Positions 1 to 10,250 of a stretch of 33,371 nt of DNA are shown here, one piece after another. Numbering within the stretch: the first letter of the stretch is position 1; every line of letters begins with the position of its first letter. The stretch is from Myxococcales bacterium (GTDB lineage: Bacteria; Myxococcota_A; Polyangia; Palsa-1104): positions 1-33,371 of the forward strand of contig JAQBQH010000217.1 in the NCBI GenBank assembly GCA_028287105.1. The letters are read 5' to 3'. A program made the position numbers and the translations under genes. The notes below the pieces were generated by a model. That model was not told where the DNA came from. It did not search any database and saw nothing but the letters and a program-made list of their open reading frames with translations.

Positions 1-1838
<1,838 letters not shown>

Positions 1839-1842
<4 letters not shown>

Positions 1843-2036
1843 CGGGACACCCGCTCGCCGGCGTGCAAAGCGCGATAGAGCAGGTCGCGAATCGCTTCCG
1901 AGCGGGCGACGCGGCTGGCGCCCGGCCGTTCGTTGCGCAGTCGCTCCGCCTCCCGATCGATGGCTCGGAGCAGCTCATCAGGAATGCGCAGGGCGATGAG
2001 CCGCTCCTTTGGCGCCTGAGGCTGTTTAACCCGCAC
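1839..2036 (-). CDS. Small ribbon-helix-helix (CopG/Arc-type) DNA-binding protein
   Basis: A 65-residue protein starting at GTG. The segment RLIALRIPDELLRAIDREAE looks like the beta-strand plus first helix of a ribbon-helix-helix fold, and SRVARSEAIRDLLYRALHAG like the second helix with the conserved S/R-E-AIR pattern. Such proteins are dimeric repressors, often autoregulatory. The stop overlaps the TTG start of the histidine kinase, so the two form an operon. The start follows a TATAAA -10-like box by 8 nt, suggesting a nearly leaderless message. No toxin gene follows it, so an antitoxin role is not supported. The divergent promoter region with two palindromes (2080-2126) is a natural binding target, which is inference. 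Confidence 0.8.
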
Positions 2037-2044
2037 CGCTCCCG

Positions 2045-2050
2045 TTTATA
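2045..2050 (-). promoter_or_regulatory. -10 box for the RHH-kinase operon
   Basis: TATAAA on the minus strand ends 8 nt before the GTG start at 2036. No good -35 is seen at 17 bp (a TTGATG lies about 14 bp upstream). The spacing implies a 5' leader of at most 1-2 nt. Confidence 0.5.
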
Positions 2051-2079
2051 CACGCTGTCCGGCACATCAAGGGCCCCCT

Positions 2080-2093
2080 GGCCGATTGCGGCC
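2080..2093. promoter_or_regulatory. Inverted repeat, possible operator
   Basis: GGCCG-ATTG-CGGCC, a perfect 5-bp inverted repeat in the 105-bp divergent gap between the RHH regulator and the DUF2156 gene. It is a candidate operator for the RHH protein; the assignment is inferred from position only. Confidence 0.3.
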
Positions 2094-2113
2094 GACGCTG
2101 TAAAGCGATTGCG

Positions 2114-2126
2114 CGACCGCCGGTCG
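2114..2126. promoter_or_regulatory. 13-bp palindrome abutting the -10 box, possible operator
   Basis: CGACCG-C-CGGTCG is a perfect palindrome that ends 3 bp before the -10 box of the rightward gene. A repressor bound here would block polymerase. The neighbouring RHH protein is the obvious candidate binder, but this is inference. Confidence 0.35.
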
Positions 2127-2129
2127 ATC

Positions 2130-2135
2130 TACAAT
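2130..2135 (+). promoter_or_regulatory. -10 box for leaderless DUF2156 gene
   Basis: TACAAT followed by GCGGAC and then GTG at 2142. The transcription start would fall on or next to the start codon. An overlapping ATG at 2134 is followed at once by an in-frame TGA and cannot be used. Confidence 0.55.
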
Positions 2136-2141
2136 GCGGAC

Positions 2142-3548
2142 GTGAGGCGCGACGGCGACGGCGACGGCGATGGCGACGGCGACGGCGACGGCGACGAGCG
2201 GCGGATTCGCGTGCTGGCGCTGCTGGCGCGCCACGGCTGGAACACGACCTCGTTCCAGACGCTCGAGGCCGACTTTCGCTACTGGTTCGACGGGGACGAC
2301 GCCTGCGTCGCGTACGTCGAGACACGCGGCGCGTGGGTCGTAGCCGGCGCTCCCATCTGCGCGGCCGGAAAGCTCCGGGAGGTCAGCGATCGCTTCACGC
2401 AAGCGGCGCGCGGCGCCGGCCGCCGCGTCGCCTTCTTCGCCGCCGAGCCACGCCTCGTCGACGCTGCCGGCCTGGCGAGCATGTACATCGGCGAGCAGCC
2501 GGTCTGGGACGCGACCCGCTGGCCCGAGACCGTCACCGCCACGCGCAGTCTCCGCGAGCAGCTGCGGCGGGCGCTCAACAAGGGAGTCACCGTGCGGTCG
2601 GTGGCGCCTGACGAGCTGCTGCCGGCGACGCCGCTCCGGGTGGCGATCGAGCGGCTCGTCGAGCGCTGGCGACACGACAAGCCGATGGCGCCGATGGGCT
2701 TTCTCGTCGACGTGCAGCCGTTCGCGTTCGCCGCCGAGCGCCGCTACTTCGTGGCCGAGCGCGACGGCAACGTGGTCGGCTTCCTCGCCGCCGTACCGAT
2801 CTATGCTCGTCGCGGCTGGCTGCTCGAAGACTTCTTGCGCGATCCCGGCTCGCCGAACGGCACGGCCGAGCTGCTCATCGACGCCGCCATGCGCGCCGTC
2901 GGCGACGCGGGCTGCCGCTACGTCACGCTCGGGCTAGCGCCGCTGTCCGGCCCGGTCCGCGGCTGGCTGCGCGCTGCGCGCCGCCTGTCGTCGCCGCTCT
3001 ACGACTTCGCGGGGCTGCGCGCCTTCAAGGCCAAGCTGCGGCCGCACCTGTGGGAGCCGATCTATCTGGCGCACCCTCCGGGCAGCTCCAGCCACGTCGC
3101 GCTGGTCGACGCGCTGGCGGCGTTCGCGCGCGGCAGCTTTCTGCGCTTCGGCGGTGCGACGCTGCTACGCGGCCCGGCGCTGGTGGTGCGTGTGCTCGCC
3201 GCGCTGCTCGTTCCCTGGACGCTGCTGCTCATGCTCGCCGACGCGCGCTGGTTTCCGGCGGCCTGGACGCAGCCGGCGTGGGTCGGCTTCGACCTGGTGC
3301 TCGCGGCGGCGCTCTTCTCCTTGACGATGCGCTGGCGCCACTGGCTCGGCGTCACCGTCGCTGCCGCGGTCACCACCGATGCCATCCTCACGCTGGCGCA
3401 GCTCGCGGTCTACGATGCGCCGCGGGTTCGCGGGCTCGACTGGATCGCCGTTGCGGTCGCGCTCACCGGCCCGGCGCTGGCGGCCGTCGTGCTCTGGGGC
3501 GCAGTCGGTCACCGGCGCGCGCGTCCAGAGCAGCAGCCGTCGACCTAG
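2142..3548 (+). CDS. DUF2156 (LPG-synthase C-like) protein with C-terminal membrane segments
   Basis: A 468-residue protein. After an Asp-Gly repeat (residues 4-18) comes a DUF2156-type, GNAT-fold domain (about 20-320) like the aminoacyl-phosphatidylglycerol synthase domain of MprF; recognisable pieces are WNTTSFQTLE, YVETRGAWVVAGAPI, MGFLVDV and WLLEDFLRDP. The C-terminus has about four hydrophobic helices (LVVRVLAALLVPWTLLLML, WVGFDLVLAAALFSLTM and two more). MprF proteins carry membrane helices before this domain; here they follow it. A role in lipid or envelope modification is plausible but unproven. GTG 2142 was chosen because it lies 6 nt after a -10 box; the longer frame to 1800 runs antisense to the regulator and kinase genes. 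The 3' end overlaps the convergent GNAT gene by 86 nt. Confidence 0.8.
   Translation: MRRDGDGDGDGDGDGDGDERRIRVLALLARHGWNTTSFQTLEADFRYWFDGDDACVAYVETRGAWVVAGAPICAAGKLREVSDRFTQAARGAGRRVAFFAAEPRLVDAAGLASMYIGEQPVWDATRWPETVTATRSLREQLRRALNKGVTVRSVAPDELLPATPLRVAIERLVERWRHDKPMAPMGFLVDVQPFAFAAERRYFVAERDGNVVGFLAAVPIYARRGWLLEDFLRDPGSPNGTAELLIDAAMRAVGDAGCRYVTLGLAPLSGPVRGWLRAARRLSSPLYDFAGLRAFKAKLRPHLWEPIYLAHPPGSSSHVALVDALAAFARGSFLRFGGATLLRGPALVVRVLAALLVPWTLLLMLADARWFPAAWTQPAWVGFDLVLAAALFSLTMRWRHWLGVTVAAAVTTDAILTLAQLAVYDAPRVRGLDWIAVAVALTGPALAAVVLWGAVGHRRARPEQQPST
2151..2195 (+). repeat. GACGGC hexanucleotide repeat coding for (Asp-Gly)7
   Basis: Seven consecutive GAC/GAT-GGC units plus one more GAC right after the start codon of the DUF2156 gene. 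The 6-bp unit keeps frame, so copy-number change would alter the length of an acidic N-terminal tail without frameshift. Confidence 0.85.
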
Positions 3549-4116
3549 CCGGCGAGCTGCCGTCGAGAGGAATGTCGAGACGCAGCACGCCATCCTCGTC
3601 GACGAAGGCGCTCTGGGGTGCCAGGCTGGTCAAGAGCGCACGCATGGCCGTGTTGGTCGGCAAGAGGCAGAAGCGCAGGCTGCCGCCGCCGCGCTCGGCG
3701 GTCGCGGCCATCAAGCGCCGCAAGAGCGCAGCGCCGAGGCCACGCCCCTGAAACTCGTCCACGACGGCGATGGCACCTTCGTAGACGTGCGGCTCGGTCA
3801 CCAGGCGAACCGCGCGTGCGACGGCCAGCCCCTCCGTGGGCTCGAGCGCGGTGGCGCGGACGGCGACGAGCGCCAGATGGTGGATCTGGTCCAGCTCCGT
3901 CAGATAGTCCAGCTCGGCGTCGAGCAGCATGCGCTTGCGCACGAAGAATCGATTGTAGCGACCATCGTCGGAGAGACGCTCGAAGCCGCGTCGCAGGAGC
4001 CCCTTGTCGTCGGCGTCGAGGAGCCGCAGCTGCGCCTCGCCGCCGCCGGCGAGCACGAGTCGCTCCCGATAGCGCGCGTCGAAAACGAGCGGGCCGAGCG
4101 AGCGCGTTGGTGTCAA
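3463..4116 (-). CDS. GNAT-family N-acetyltransferase
   Basis: A 217-residue protein. It opens with a segment like the start of protein-acetyltransferase (Pat-type) GNAT domains (LRLLDADDKGLLRRGFERLSDDGRYNRFF) and carries the acetyl-CoA pyrophosphate-binding signature DEFQGRGLGAALL, then LRFCLLPTNTAMRALL. The substrate is unknown. Start: TTG at 4116-4114 overlaps the TGA of the upstream broken thioesterase frame (TTGA); an in-frame ATG at 4437 would extend it through the thioesterase remnant in a different, non-coding-like frame, so I rejected it. The last 20 or so residues are Arg/Pro/Ala-rich and overlap the convergent DUF2156 gene by 86 nt, so the natural C-terminus may be near LDIPLDGS. 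Confidence 0.8.
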   Translation of the reverse strand: MTPTRSLGPLVFDARYRERLVLAGGGEAQLRLLDADDKGLLRRGFERLSDDGRYNRFFVRKRMLLDAELDYLTELDQIHHLALVAVRATALEPTEGLAVARAVRLVTEPHVYEGAIAVVDEFQGRGLGAALLRRLMAATAERGGGSLRFCLLPTNTAMRALLTSLAPQSAFVDEDGVLRLDIPLDGSSPARSTAAALDARAGDRLRPRARRPPAPGR

Positions 4117-4403
4117 GCCGCTCGCGCGTGCGCCGGCACCAGCCGCCGCTGCAGCGCGATGCGTCGCTCCACCTCCTCGAAGAGCGCACGCTCGTCGTCG
4201 CCCTGGCACTCGAGAGGCGCCACCCGAACGGCGGCATCGTGCGGCACGTAGGTGAAGAACGCGCGCAGATTTTCGATGTACTGCCCCTTGGTGGGATCCT
4301 CCGACTGCACGCTCACGAGGCTGGTCAGCGACGAGCCGGCGCTGTGTACGATCACCGAGCGCACATGAACGAAGCGGTCGCGCTCGACCGGCCGGAGGAA
4401 GGT
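4113..4403 (-). pseudogene. 5'-truncated acyl-CoA thioesterase (hotdog, YkhA/BFIT-like)
   Basis: This minus-strand frame reads as the C-terminal half of a hotdog-fold acyl-CoA hydrolase: FLRPVERDRFVHVRS aligns by eye with FLHPVKEGHSVCLEA of Bacillus YkhA, AFFTYV with SFLTFV, and ERALFEEVERR with the conserved C-terminal helix. The N-terminal half, which holds the hotdog helix and active-site region, is absent. Upstream of about 4403 the similarity stops and the opposite strand begins to encode a GAF fragment. The only start in the remnant is GTG at 4364 (83 residues), inside the domain. Translation of the remnant would still feed the coupled GNAT gene through the TTGA overlap. The family call rests on remembered alignment. 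Confidence 0.6.
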
Positions 4404-4432
4404 CGCGCCAGACGACGCGCAGCTCGCGCGCC

Positions 4433-4738
4433 CGCATCGATCTGCGAACCTACCGCTTCAAGGTCGGCGTGGTCGCGCGCAACGGCGAGCCGTTCGTCTC
4501 CAACGCCATCGTCGGCGACGCCGAGTTCGATCAGCGCTGGGTGCACAAGGAGCGGCTGGCGGCGGTCGCCATCTTGCCGCTCGTGTCCGACGACACGCTT
4601 CACGGGGTCATGGCCGCCTTCTTCCGCGTCGCGCTCACCGACGACGTGACCGGCGCGCTCAAGATGTTCTCGGCGGTGGCCGCCGGCTCGCTGGCCGCCC
4701 ACGTCGCCGGCGCCCGGGGCCATCGCCTCTCCGCCTAG
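4433..4738 (+). pseudogene. 5'-truncated GAF-domain protein
   Basis: From about 4433 the plus strand encodes the C-terminal half of a GAF domain: KVGVVARNGEPFVSN, then ERLAAVAILPL, HGVMAAFFR and a final helix, ending at TAG. The first half of the GAF fold (about 60 residues) and anything before it are missing; upstream in the same frame is only an Arg/Ser-rich shadow of the opposite strand. GTG at 4469 could start an 89-residue peptide but would make only half a domain. It lies head to head with the truncated thioesterase, with about 30 bp between the last recognisable residues of each. Confidence 0.65.
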
Positions 4739-4783
4739 CCTCGGTTGCACTCCTGGCCGTCGAGCCGTAGACTCGGGCCATTC

Positions 4784-4885
4784 GACTACAAGGCACAGCC
4801 GAGAGTCTCACGATCCCTCCGCCACCGTAGGGCTGGCCGGCTCTGAGCATCGTTTCTTCGCGGCTACCAAACCGGACTACAAGGC
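4784..4885 (+). repeat. Two copies of GACTACAAGGC upstream of prfC
   Basis: The 11-mer occurs at 4784-4794 and 4875-4885. Each contains TACAAG, and the second copy ends its TACAAG 8 nt before the prfC ATG. They could be tandem weak -10 elements or a protein site; the function is unknown. Confidence 0.35.
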
Positions 4886-4891
4886 GGAAGC

Positions 4892-6508
<1,617 letters not shown>

Positions 6509-6582
6509 TTTCCGCCGCCTCAGGAAAAAGTCTTCCGGCATGTCGGAAACGAGGGTCCTCATTCGTCCTCCGTAGGTAACCC

Positions 6583-6590
6583 AAGGAGGA
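6583..6590 (+). promoter_or_regulatory. Strong Shine-Dalgarno site of the DoxX-like gene
   Basis: AAGGAGGA with a 7-nt spacer before ATG 6598. It contrasts with the many genes here that lack any Shine-Dalgarno sequence. Confidence 0.85.
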
Positions 6591-6597
6591 GACGAAC

Positions 6598-6966
6598 ATG
6601 GATCGCAAGCTGGTTTGGACGGGGCGCATCTTGAGCGGGGTGGCAGTGCTGTTCTTGCTCATGGACAGCGTGATCAAGCTCTTGAAGCTCGGCCCCGCGA
6701 TGCAAGGCACGATGGAGCTCGGCTACCCCGCCGGCGTGGTCTTTCCGCTCGGCGTGGTGCTGCTCGCCTGCGTCGTCCTCTACGTCCTGCACCGGACCGC
6801 CGTCATCGGCGCAGTGCTGTTGACCGGCTATCTCGGCGGCGCCATCGCCACCCACGTGCGCGTCGGCCACCCGCTCGTGACGCATACGCTGTTCCCGATC
6901 TACGTCGCCATCTTCGTCTGGGGCGGGCTCTATCTGCGCGACCAGCGCGTGCGCGCGCTCGTCTAA
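6598..6966 (+). CDS. DoxX-like family membrane protein
   Basis: A 122-residue protein with four hydrophobic helices: near residues 9-27 (ILSGVAVLFLLMDSVIKLL), 44-65, 67-83 and 97-114. The early MDSVIKLL and the GYLGGAIATHVRVGHPL motif of helix 3 are typical of the DoxX-like family of small integral membrane proteins, whose role is poorly defined. The start follows a strong AAGGAGGA. The next gene begins 7 nt after its stop, so they may be cotranscribed, though no functional link to DNA repair is evident. Confidence 0.85.
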   Translation: MDRKLVWTGRILSGVAVLFLLMDSVIKLLKLGPAMQGTMELGYPAGVVFPLGVVLLACVVLYVLHRTAVIGAVLLTGYLGGAIATHVRVGHPLVTHTLFPIYVAIFVWGGLYLRDQRVRALV

Positions 6967-6973
6967 AAAATGC

Positions 6974-8371
6974 GTGTACAGTAGCGGCAAGGTGGCCTCA
7001 AAAGCGGCAGCCGAGGTGCTCGTCCTCGAGGGACGCGAGGTTCGCATCTCGAACCCGAACAAGCTCTATTTCAGCGCCCAGACCCAGCTGACCAAGCTCG
7101 AGCTGGTGCGCTATTACGTGTCGGTGGCCTCGGGCGCGCTCAACGGCATCCGCGATCGGCCGATCGTGCTCAAGCGCTTCGTCGACGGCGCCGCGGGCGA
7201 GGCGTTCTATCAGAAGCGCGCGCCCGACAATCGCCCCGAGTGGCTGCGCACCGTGACGCTGTCGTTCCCGTCGGGGCGGACGGCGGACGAGGTGGTGGTC
7301 GACGACGCGGCGGGGCTCGCCTGGATCGTGAACCTCGGCTGCATCGAGCTCCATCCGCATCCGGTGCGCGCCGGCGATCTCGACCATCCCGACGAGCTGC
7401 GCGTCGACCTCGATCCCGGCCCGGGCGTGGCGTGGGACGACGTGCGGCGCGTGGCGCTCGAGGTCAAGGCGCTGCTCGAGGAGCTGGGGCTGCGCGGCTG
7501 GCCCAAGACGAGCGGATCGCGCGGCATGCACGTCAACGTGCGCATCGAGCCGCGCTGGACCTTCCCCGAGGTGCGGCAGGCGGCGCTGGCGCTGTCGCGC
7601 GAGATCGAGCGACGCGTGCCGTCGCTGGCGACGTCGAAGTGGTGGAAGGAGGAGCGCCACGGCGTCTTCCTCGACTACAACCAGAACGCCAAGGATCGGA
7701 CGACCTGCTCGGCCTATTCGGTGCGCCCGCTGCCGGACGCGCGCGTGTCGGCGCCGCTCTCGTGGGACGAGGTGCCGGCGTGCGAGCCGGCCGACTTCAC
7801 GGTGCTGACGGTGCCGCAGCGGCTGGCGGCGATCGGCGATCCGCACGCGCGCATGGACGAGGCGCCGGGGTCGCTCGAGAAGCTGCTCGAGCTGGCGGCG
7901 CGCGACGAGGCGTCGGGGCTGGCCGATGCGCCGTGGCCGCCGCACTTTCGCAAGATGGAGGGCGAGGCGCCGCGCGTCGCGCCGTCGCGCGCGACCTCGT
8001 CGAGGTCGGCCACTTCGTCGGAGGCGGGCGCTTCGGCGGAGGGGGCCCCGCCGGCGAAGAGGGCGCGCAAGCCGCGCGAGAAGATGCCGCTCGTCGTCGT
8101 CGCCAATTCGCCGCACAAGGACGCGGCGCTGGCGGGCCTCGAGCGCTGGAAGGCGCGCCATGCCGAGGTGGCCAAGCTGCTCGCCGTCGACGACGTGCTG
8201 GTCGACTCGATGCGCGGCCGCTCGTCGACCTGGACGCGCGTCCGCGTCAACCTGCGCCACGTACCGGTCGAGCTGCGCCCGCCCGCCGAGACGCCGGATC
8301 CCGACGACGATCCGACGCGCGAATGGCGCGAGCATCTGAAAAAGAAACCGAAGCCGCCCGCCGGCGAGTAG
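6974..8371 (+). CDS. LigD-type polymerase-domain (Prim-PolC-like) DNA repair protein
   Basis: A 465-residue stand-alone member of the archaeo-eukaryotic primase superfamily like the polymerase domain of LigD. Catalytic acidic pair D145/D147 lies in RVDLDPGPGV, the nucleotide-binding SGSRGMHV at 180-187, and the third acidic residue D234 in VFLDYNQNAKDRTTCSAYSVRP. After an Arg/Ala/Ser-rich linker (about 325-370) comes a C-terminal module (PLVVVANSPHKDAALAGLERWKAR to TREWREHL) that recurs in many such proteins. The ligase and nuclease domains of full LigD are absent. GTG 6974 is the first start; GTG 6992 would give MASKAAAEVLVLEGREVRISNP, which resembles typical family starts, and may be correct. 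It is convergent with a LigC-like ligase, 16 nt away, as expected of a gap-filling and sealing pair. Confidence 0.9.
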   Translation: MYSSGKVASKAAAEVLVLEGREVRISNPNKLYFSAQTQLTKLELVRYYVSVASGALNGIRDRPIVLKRFVDGAAGEAFYQKRAPDNRPEWLRTVTLSFPSGRTADEVVVDDAAGLAWIVNLGCIELHPHPVRAGDLDHPDELRVDLDPGPGVAWDDVRRVALEVKALLEELGLRGWPKTSGSRGMHVNVRIEPRWTFPEVRQAALALSREIERRVPSLATSKWWKEERHGVFLDYNQNAKDRTTCSAYSVRPLPDARVSAPLSWDEVPACEPADFTVLTVPQRLAAIGDPHARMDEAPGSLEKLLELAARDEASGLADAPWPPHFRKMEGEAPRVAPSRATSSRSATSSEAGASAEGAPPAKRARKPREKMPLVVVANSPHKDAALAGLERWKARHAEVAKLLAVDDVLVDSMRGRSSTWTRVRVNLRHVPVELRPPAETPDPDDDPTREWREHLKKKPKPPAGE

Positions 8372-8387
8372 ACCTCGGCGCATCGGC

Positions 8388-9464
8388 TCAGCGCGTCGGG
8401 AAGATCGCGGCCAGCTCCTGCGGCGGCACCACCTCGAGCTGCGCGAACGTGCAATCACGCGGCCGCTTGTCGCTGCGCCAGCGACGGAACTGCGCGGTGT
8501 GGCGGAAGCGCGTGCCCTGCATGTGATCGTACGCCACCTCGACGACGAGCTCCGGCCGGAGCGGCACCCACGACAGATCCTTGTCGGCATTCCAGCGGCT
8601 CTTGGCACCCGGCACGCGCTGGCCGGCGGTGCCCGTCTGCCACTCCGCCCACTCCTTCCACGGATGATCGGCGGTGGCGTCTTGACGGTAGGGCGCCAGA
8701 GTCTCGACCAGCTCCTGACGCACCTTGTCGGTGAAGCTGGCGACGACGCCGACGTGATGCAGCACGCCCGCGTCGTCATGCAGCCCGAGCAGCAGCGAGC
8801 CGACGCGATCCTGGCCGCGCTTGTGCCAGCGAAATCCGGCGACGACGCAGTCGCAATCGCGCTCGTGCTTCACCTTGAGCATGGAGCGCTTGTTGGGCTC
8901 GTAGGGGCCGTCGAGCGGTTTGGCCATGACGCCGTCGAGCCCCGCGCCTTCGAAGCGACTGAACCAGTCGGCGGCGACGGCGCGATCGGTCGTAGCCGGC
9001 GTCAGATGGAGCGGCGGCTCGGCGGCCGCGAGCAGCTGCGCGAGGCGGGCGCGCCGTTCCGCGAACGGCAAGGCGCGGAGGTCGCTGTCGTCGACGCACA
9101 AGACATCCCAGAAGACGACCGACGCCGGCATCTGCGCGGCCAGGGTCTTGACGCGCGACGCCGCCGGATGCAGCCGCAGCTGCAGCGCCTCGAACTCCAG
9201 CCCGCGCTCGCCGACGATCACGATCTCGCCGTCGAGAACACAGCGCACCGGCAGCTGCCGCTTGAGCGGCTCCTGTAGATCGGGGAAGTAGCGGTCGAGC
9301 GGCTTCTCGTCGCGGCTCTGGATCAAGAGCTCGTCGCCGTCGCGGAAGACCAGCACGCGAAACCCATCCCACTTCGGCTCGAAGTGCCACCCTTCGCCCT
9401 CGGGCAGCGCACCCACCTTCTTGGCGAGCATCGGCAACAGCGGCGGCATGACCGGCAGGTTCAC
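8388..9464 (-). CDS. ligC: ATP-dependent DNA ligase, LigC-like
   Basis: A 358-residue ligase with only the nucleotidyltransferase and OB-fold domains. Motif I EPKWDGFR carries the AMP-accepting lysine K31; motif III LDGEIVI, IIIa FWDVL, IV DGVMAKPL and V MLKVKHERDCDCVVAG follow in order. The OB domain ends with GTRFRHTAQFRRWRSDK, typical of LigC. Mycobacterial LigC works with a Prim-PolC in base-excision repair, and that partner type is the convergent neighbour here. GTG 9464 was chosen because a TATGCT box ends 6 nt upstream; ATG 9449 (MPPLLPML) is the alternative. No Ku gene is in the window. Confidence 0.92.
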   Translation of the reverse strand: MNLPVMPPLLPMLAKKVGALPEGEGWHFEPKWDGFRVLVFRDGDELLIQSRDEKPLDRYFPDLQEPLKRQLPVRCVLDGEIVIVGERGLEFEALQLRLHPAASRVKTLAAQMPASVVFWDVLCVDDSDLRALPFAERRARLAQLLAAAEPPLHLTPATTDRAVAADWFSRFEGAGLDGVMAKPLDGPYEPNKRSMLKVKHERDCDCVVAGFRWHKRGQDRVGSLLLGLHDDAGVLHHVGVVASFTDKVRQELVETLAPYRQDATADHPWKEWAEWQTGTAGQRVPGAKSRWNADKDLSWVPLRPELVVEVAYDHMQGTRFRHTAQFRRWRSDKRPRDCTFAQLEVVPPQELAAIFPTR

Positions 9465-9470
9465 GCCGCT

Positions 9471-9476
9471 AGCATA
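9471..9476 (-). promoter_or_regulatory. -10 box for leaderless ligC
   Basis: TATGCT on the minus strand followed by AGCGGC and then GTG at 9464, a 6-nt gap. No recognisable -35. Confidence 0.45.
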
Positions 9477-9486
9477 TCGGAGGCGC

Positions 9487-9492
9487 TATGAT
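9487..9492 (+). promoter_or_regulatory. -10 box for leaderless gene 9499-10242
   Basis: TATGAT, then GCGGGC, then ATG 9499. It lies back to back with the ligC -10 box, so the two divergent genes share a gap of only 34 bp. Confidence 0.5.
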
Positions 9493-9498
9493 GCGGGC

Positions 9499-10242
9499 AT
9501 GGAATCGGACGCCCATGCGACCGCGGCGCGCGGCGACGTCGAGTTCATCTTCGCCACGCCGCCTGGATGGATCGATCTCTCCAATGATGACCAGGCGGCG
9601 GTGGCGCCGGTGGTCGCGTTGCGGCAGTCGTACGCCGGCGATACCCAGGCCTGCTACTACGCGGTCGACGGGTCGCCCGCGCGCGCCGAAATCGACGTGC
9701 GCGTCGGTGGCGGCAAGATGAAGATCGTGCCCAACTCGGCCGACCGGCTCCGCTTCAGCGTGCCCTCTGCTCTCGGTCTATCGTGCGTGGGCGCCGAGAT
9801 CGTGACGCTCTCGGCGACGCAAGCGGTTCGGCTCGACCTCGAGGGGGCCGGGTTGCGCCACACCTGGTACTACGTGCCGGGTCGGCTGCGTACGGCCCTG
9901 ATTTGCTGTCGCTGCCCGCGCGACCAGCTCGCCGCCTACGCCCCGCTCTTCGAGGCGTTCGCCACTGCCGCCGCTCACGGCGCAGAGACGGCGCCCGAGA
10001 CGTGGGGCGAGGTGGAAGAGCGGCGCAGAGAAGATCCTCGCCGCAGCCTCTTCGGCTTCAAGATGTTGGCCTGGACGCTGCTCGGCGTCGCCATCGCAGC
10101 CGCCGTCGGGACTCCGCTGAACCTGAACCTGGACCTCACACTCATCGTCGGCGTGCTGCTCGGCCTCGTCTTGGCGATGATCTGGGCGATGCGCGGCGGC
10201 GCCCCGATGCTCCCCGGCGGCGACGGCGAATCCGACGACTGA
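9499..10242 (+). CDS. Unknown protein with two C-terminal membrane helices
   Basis: A 247-residue protein I do not recognise. The first 165 residues are soluble and beta-rich in appearance (FIFATPPGWIDLS, ACYYAVDGSPARAEIDV, HTWYYVPGRLRTALICC), resembling the unnamed T3SS/T6SS-chaperone-like globular proteins, but without a diagnostic motif. Two hydrophobic helices follow a charged stretch: MLAWTLLGVAIAAAVG and LTLIVGVLLGLVLAMIWAM, separated by a short loop. It ends in a Gly/Asp-rich tail. No signal peptide is present, so the N-terminal domain should be cytoplasmic with a C-terminal hairpin anchor. The start is set by a TATGAT box 6 nt upstream; the frame is open to 9421 but that stretch is antisense to ligC. 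Confidence 0.75.
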   Translation: MESDAHATAARGDVEFIFATPPGWIDLSNDDQAAVAPVVALRQSYAGDTQACYYAVDGSPARAEIDVRVGGGKMKIVPNSADRLRFSVPSALGLSCVGAEIVTLSATQAVRLDLEGAGLRHTWYYVPGRLRTALICCRCPRDQLAAYAPLFEAFATAAAHGAETAPETWGEVEERRREDPRRSLFGFKMLAWTLLGVAIAAAVGTPLNLNLDLTLIVGVLLGLVLAMIWAMRGGAPMLPGGDGESDD

Positions 10243-10250
10243 GGGGCCGG

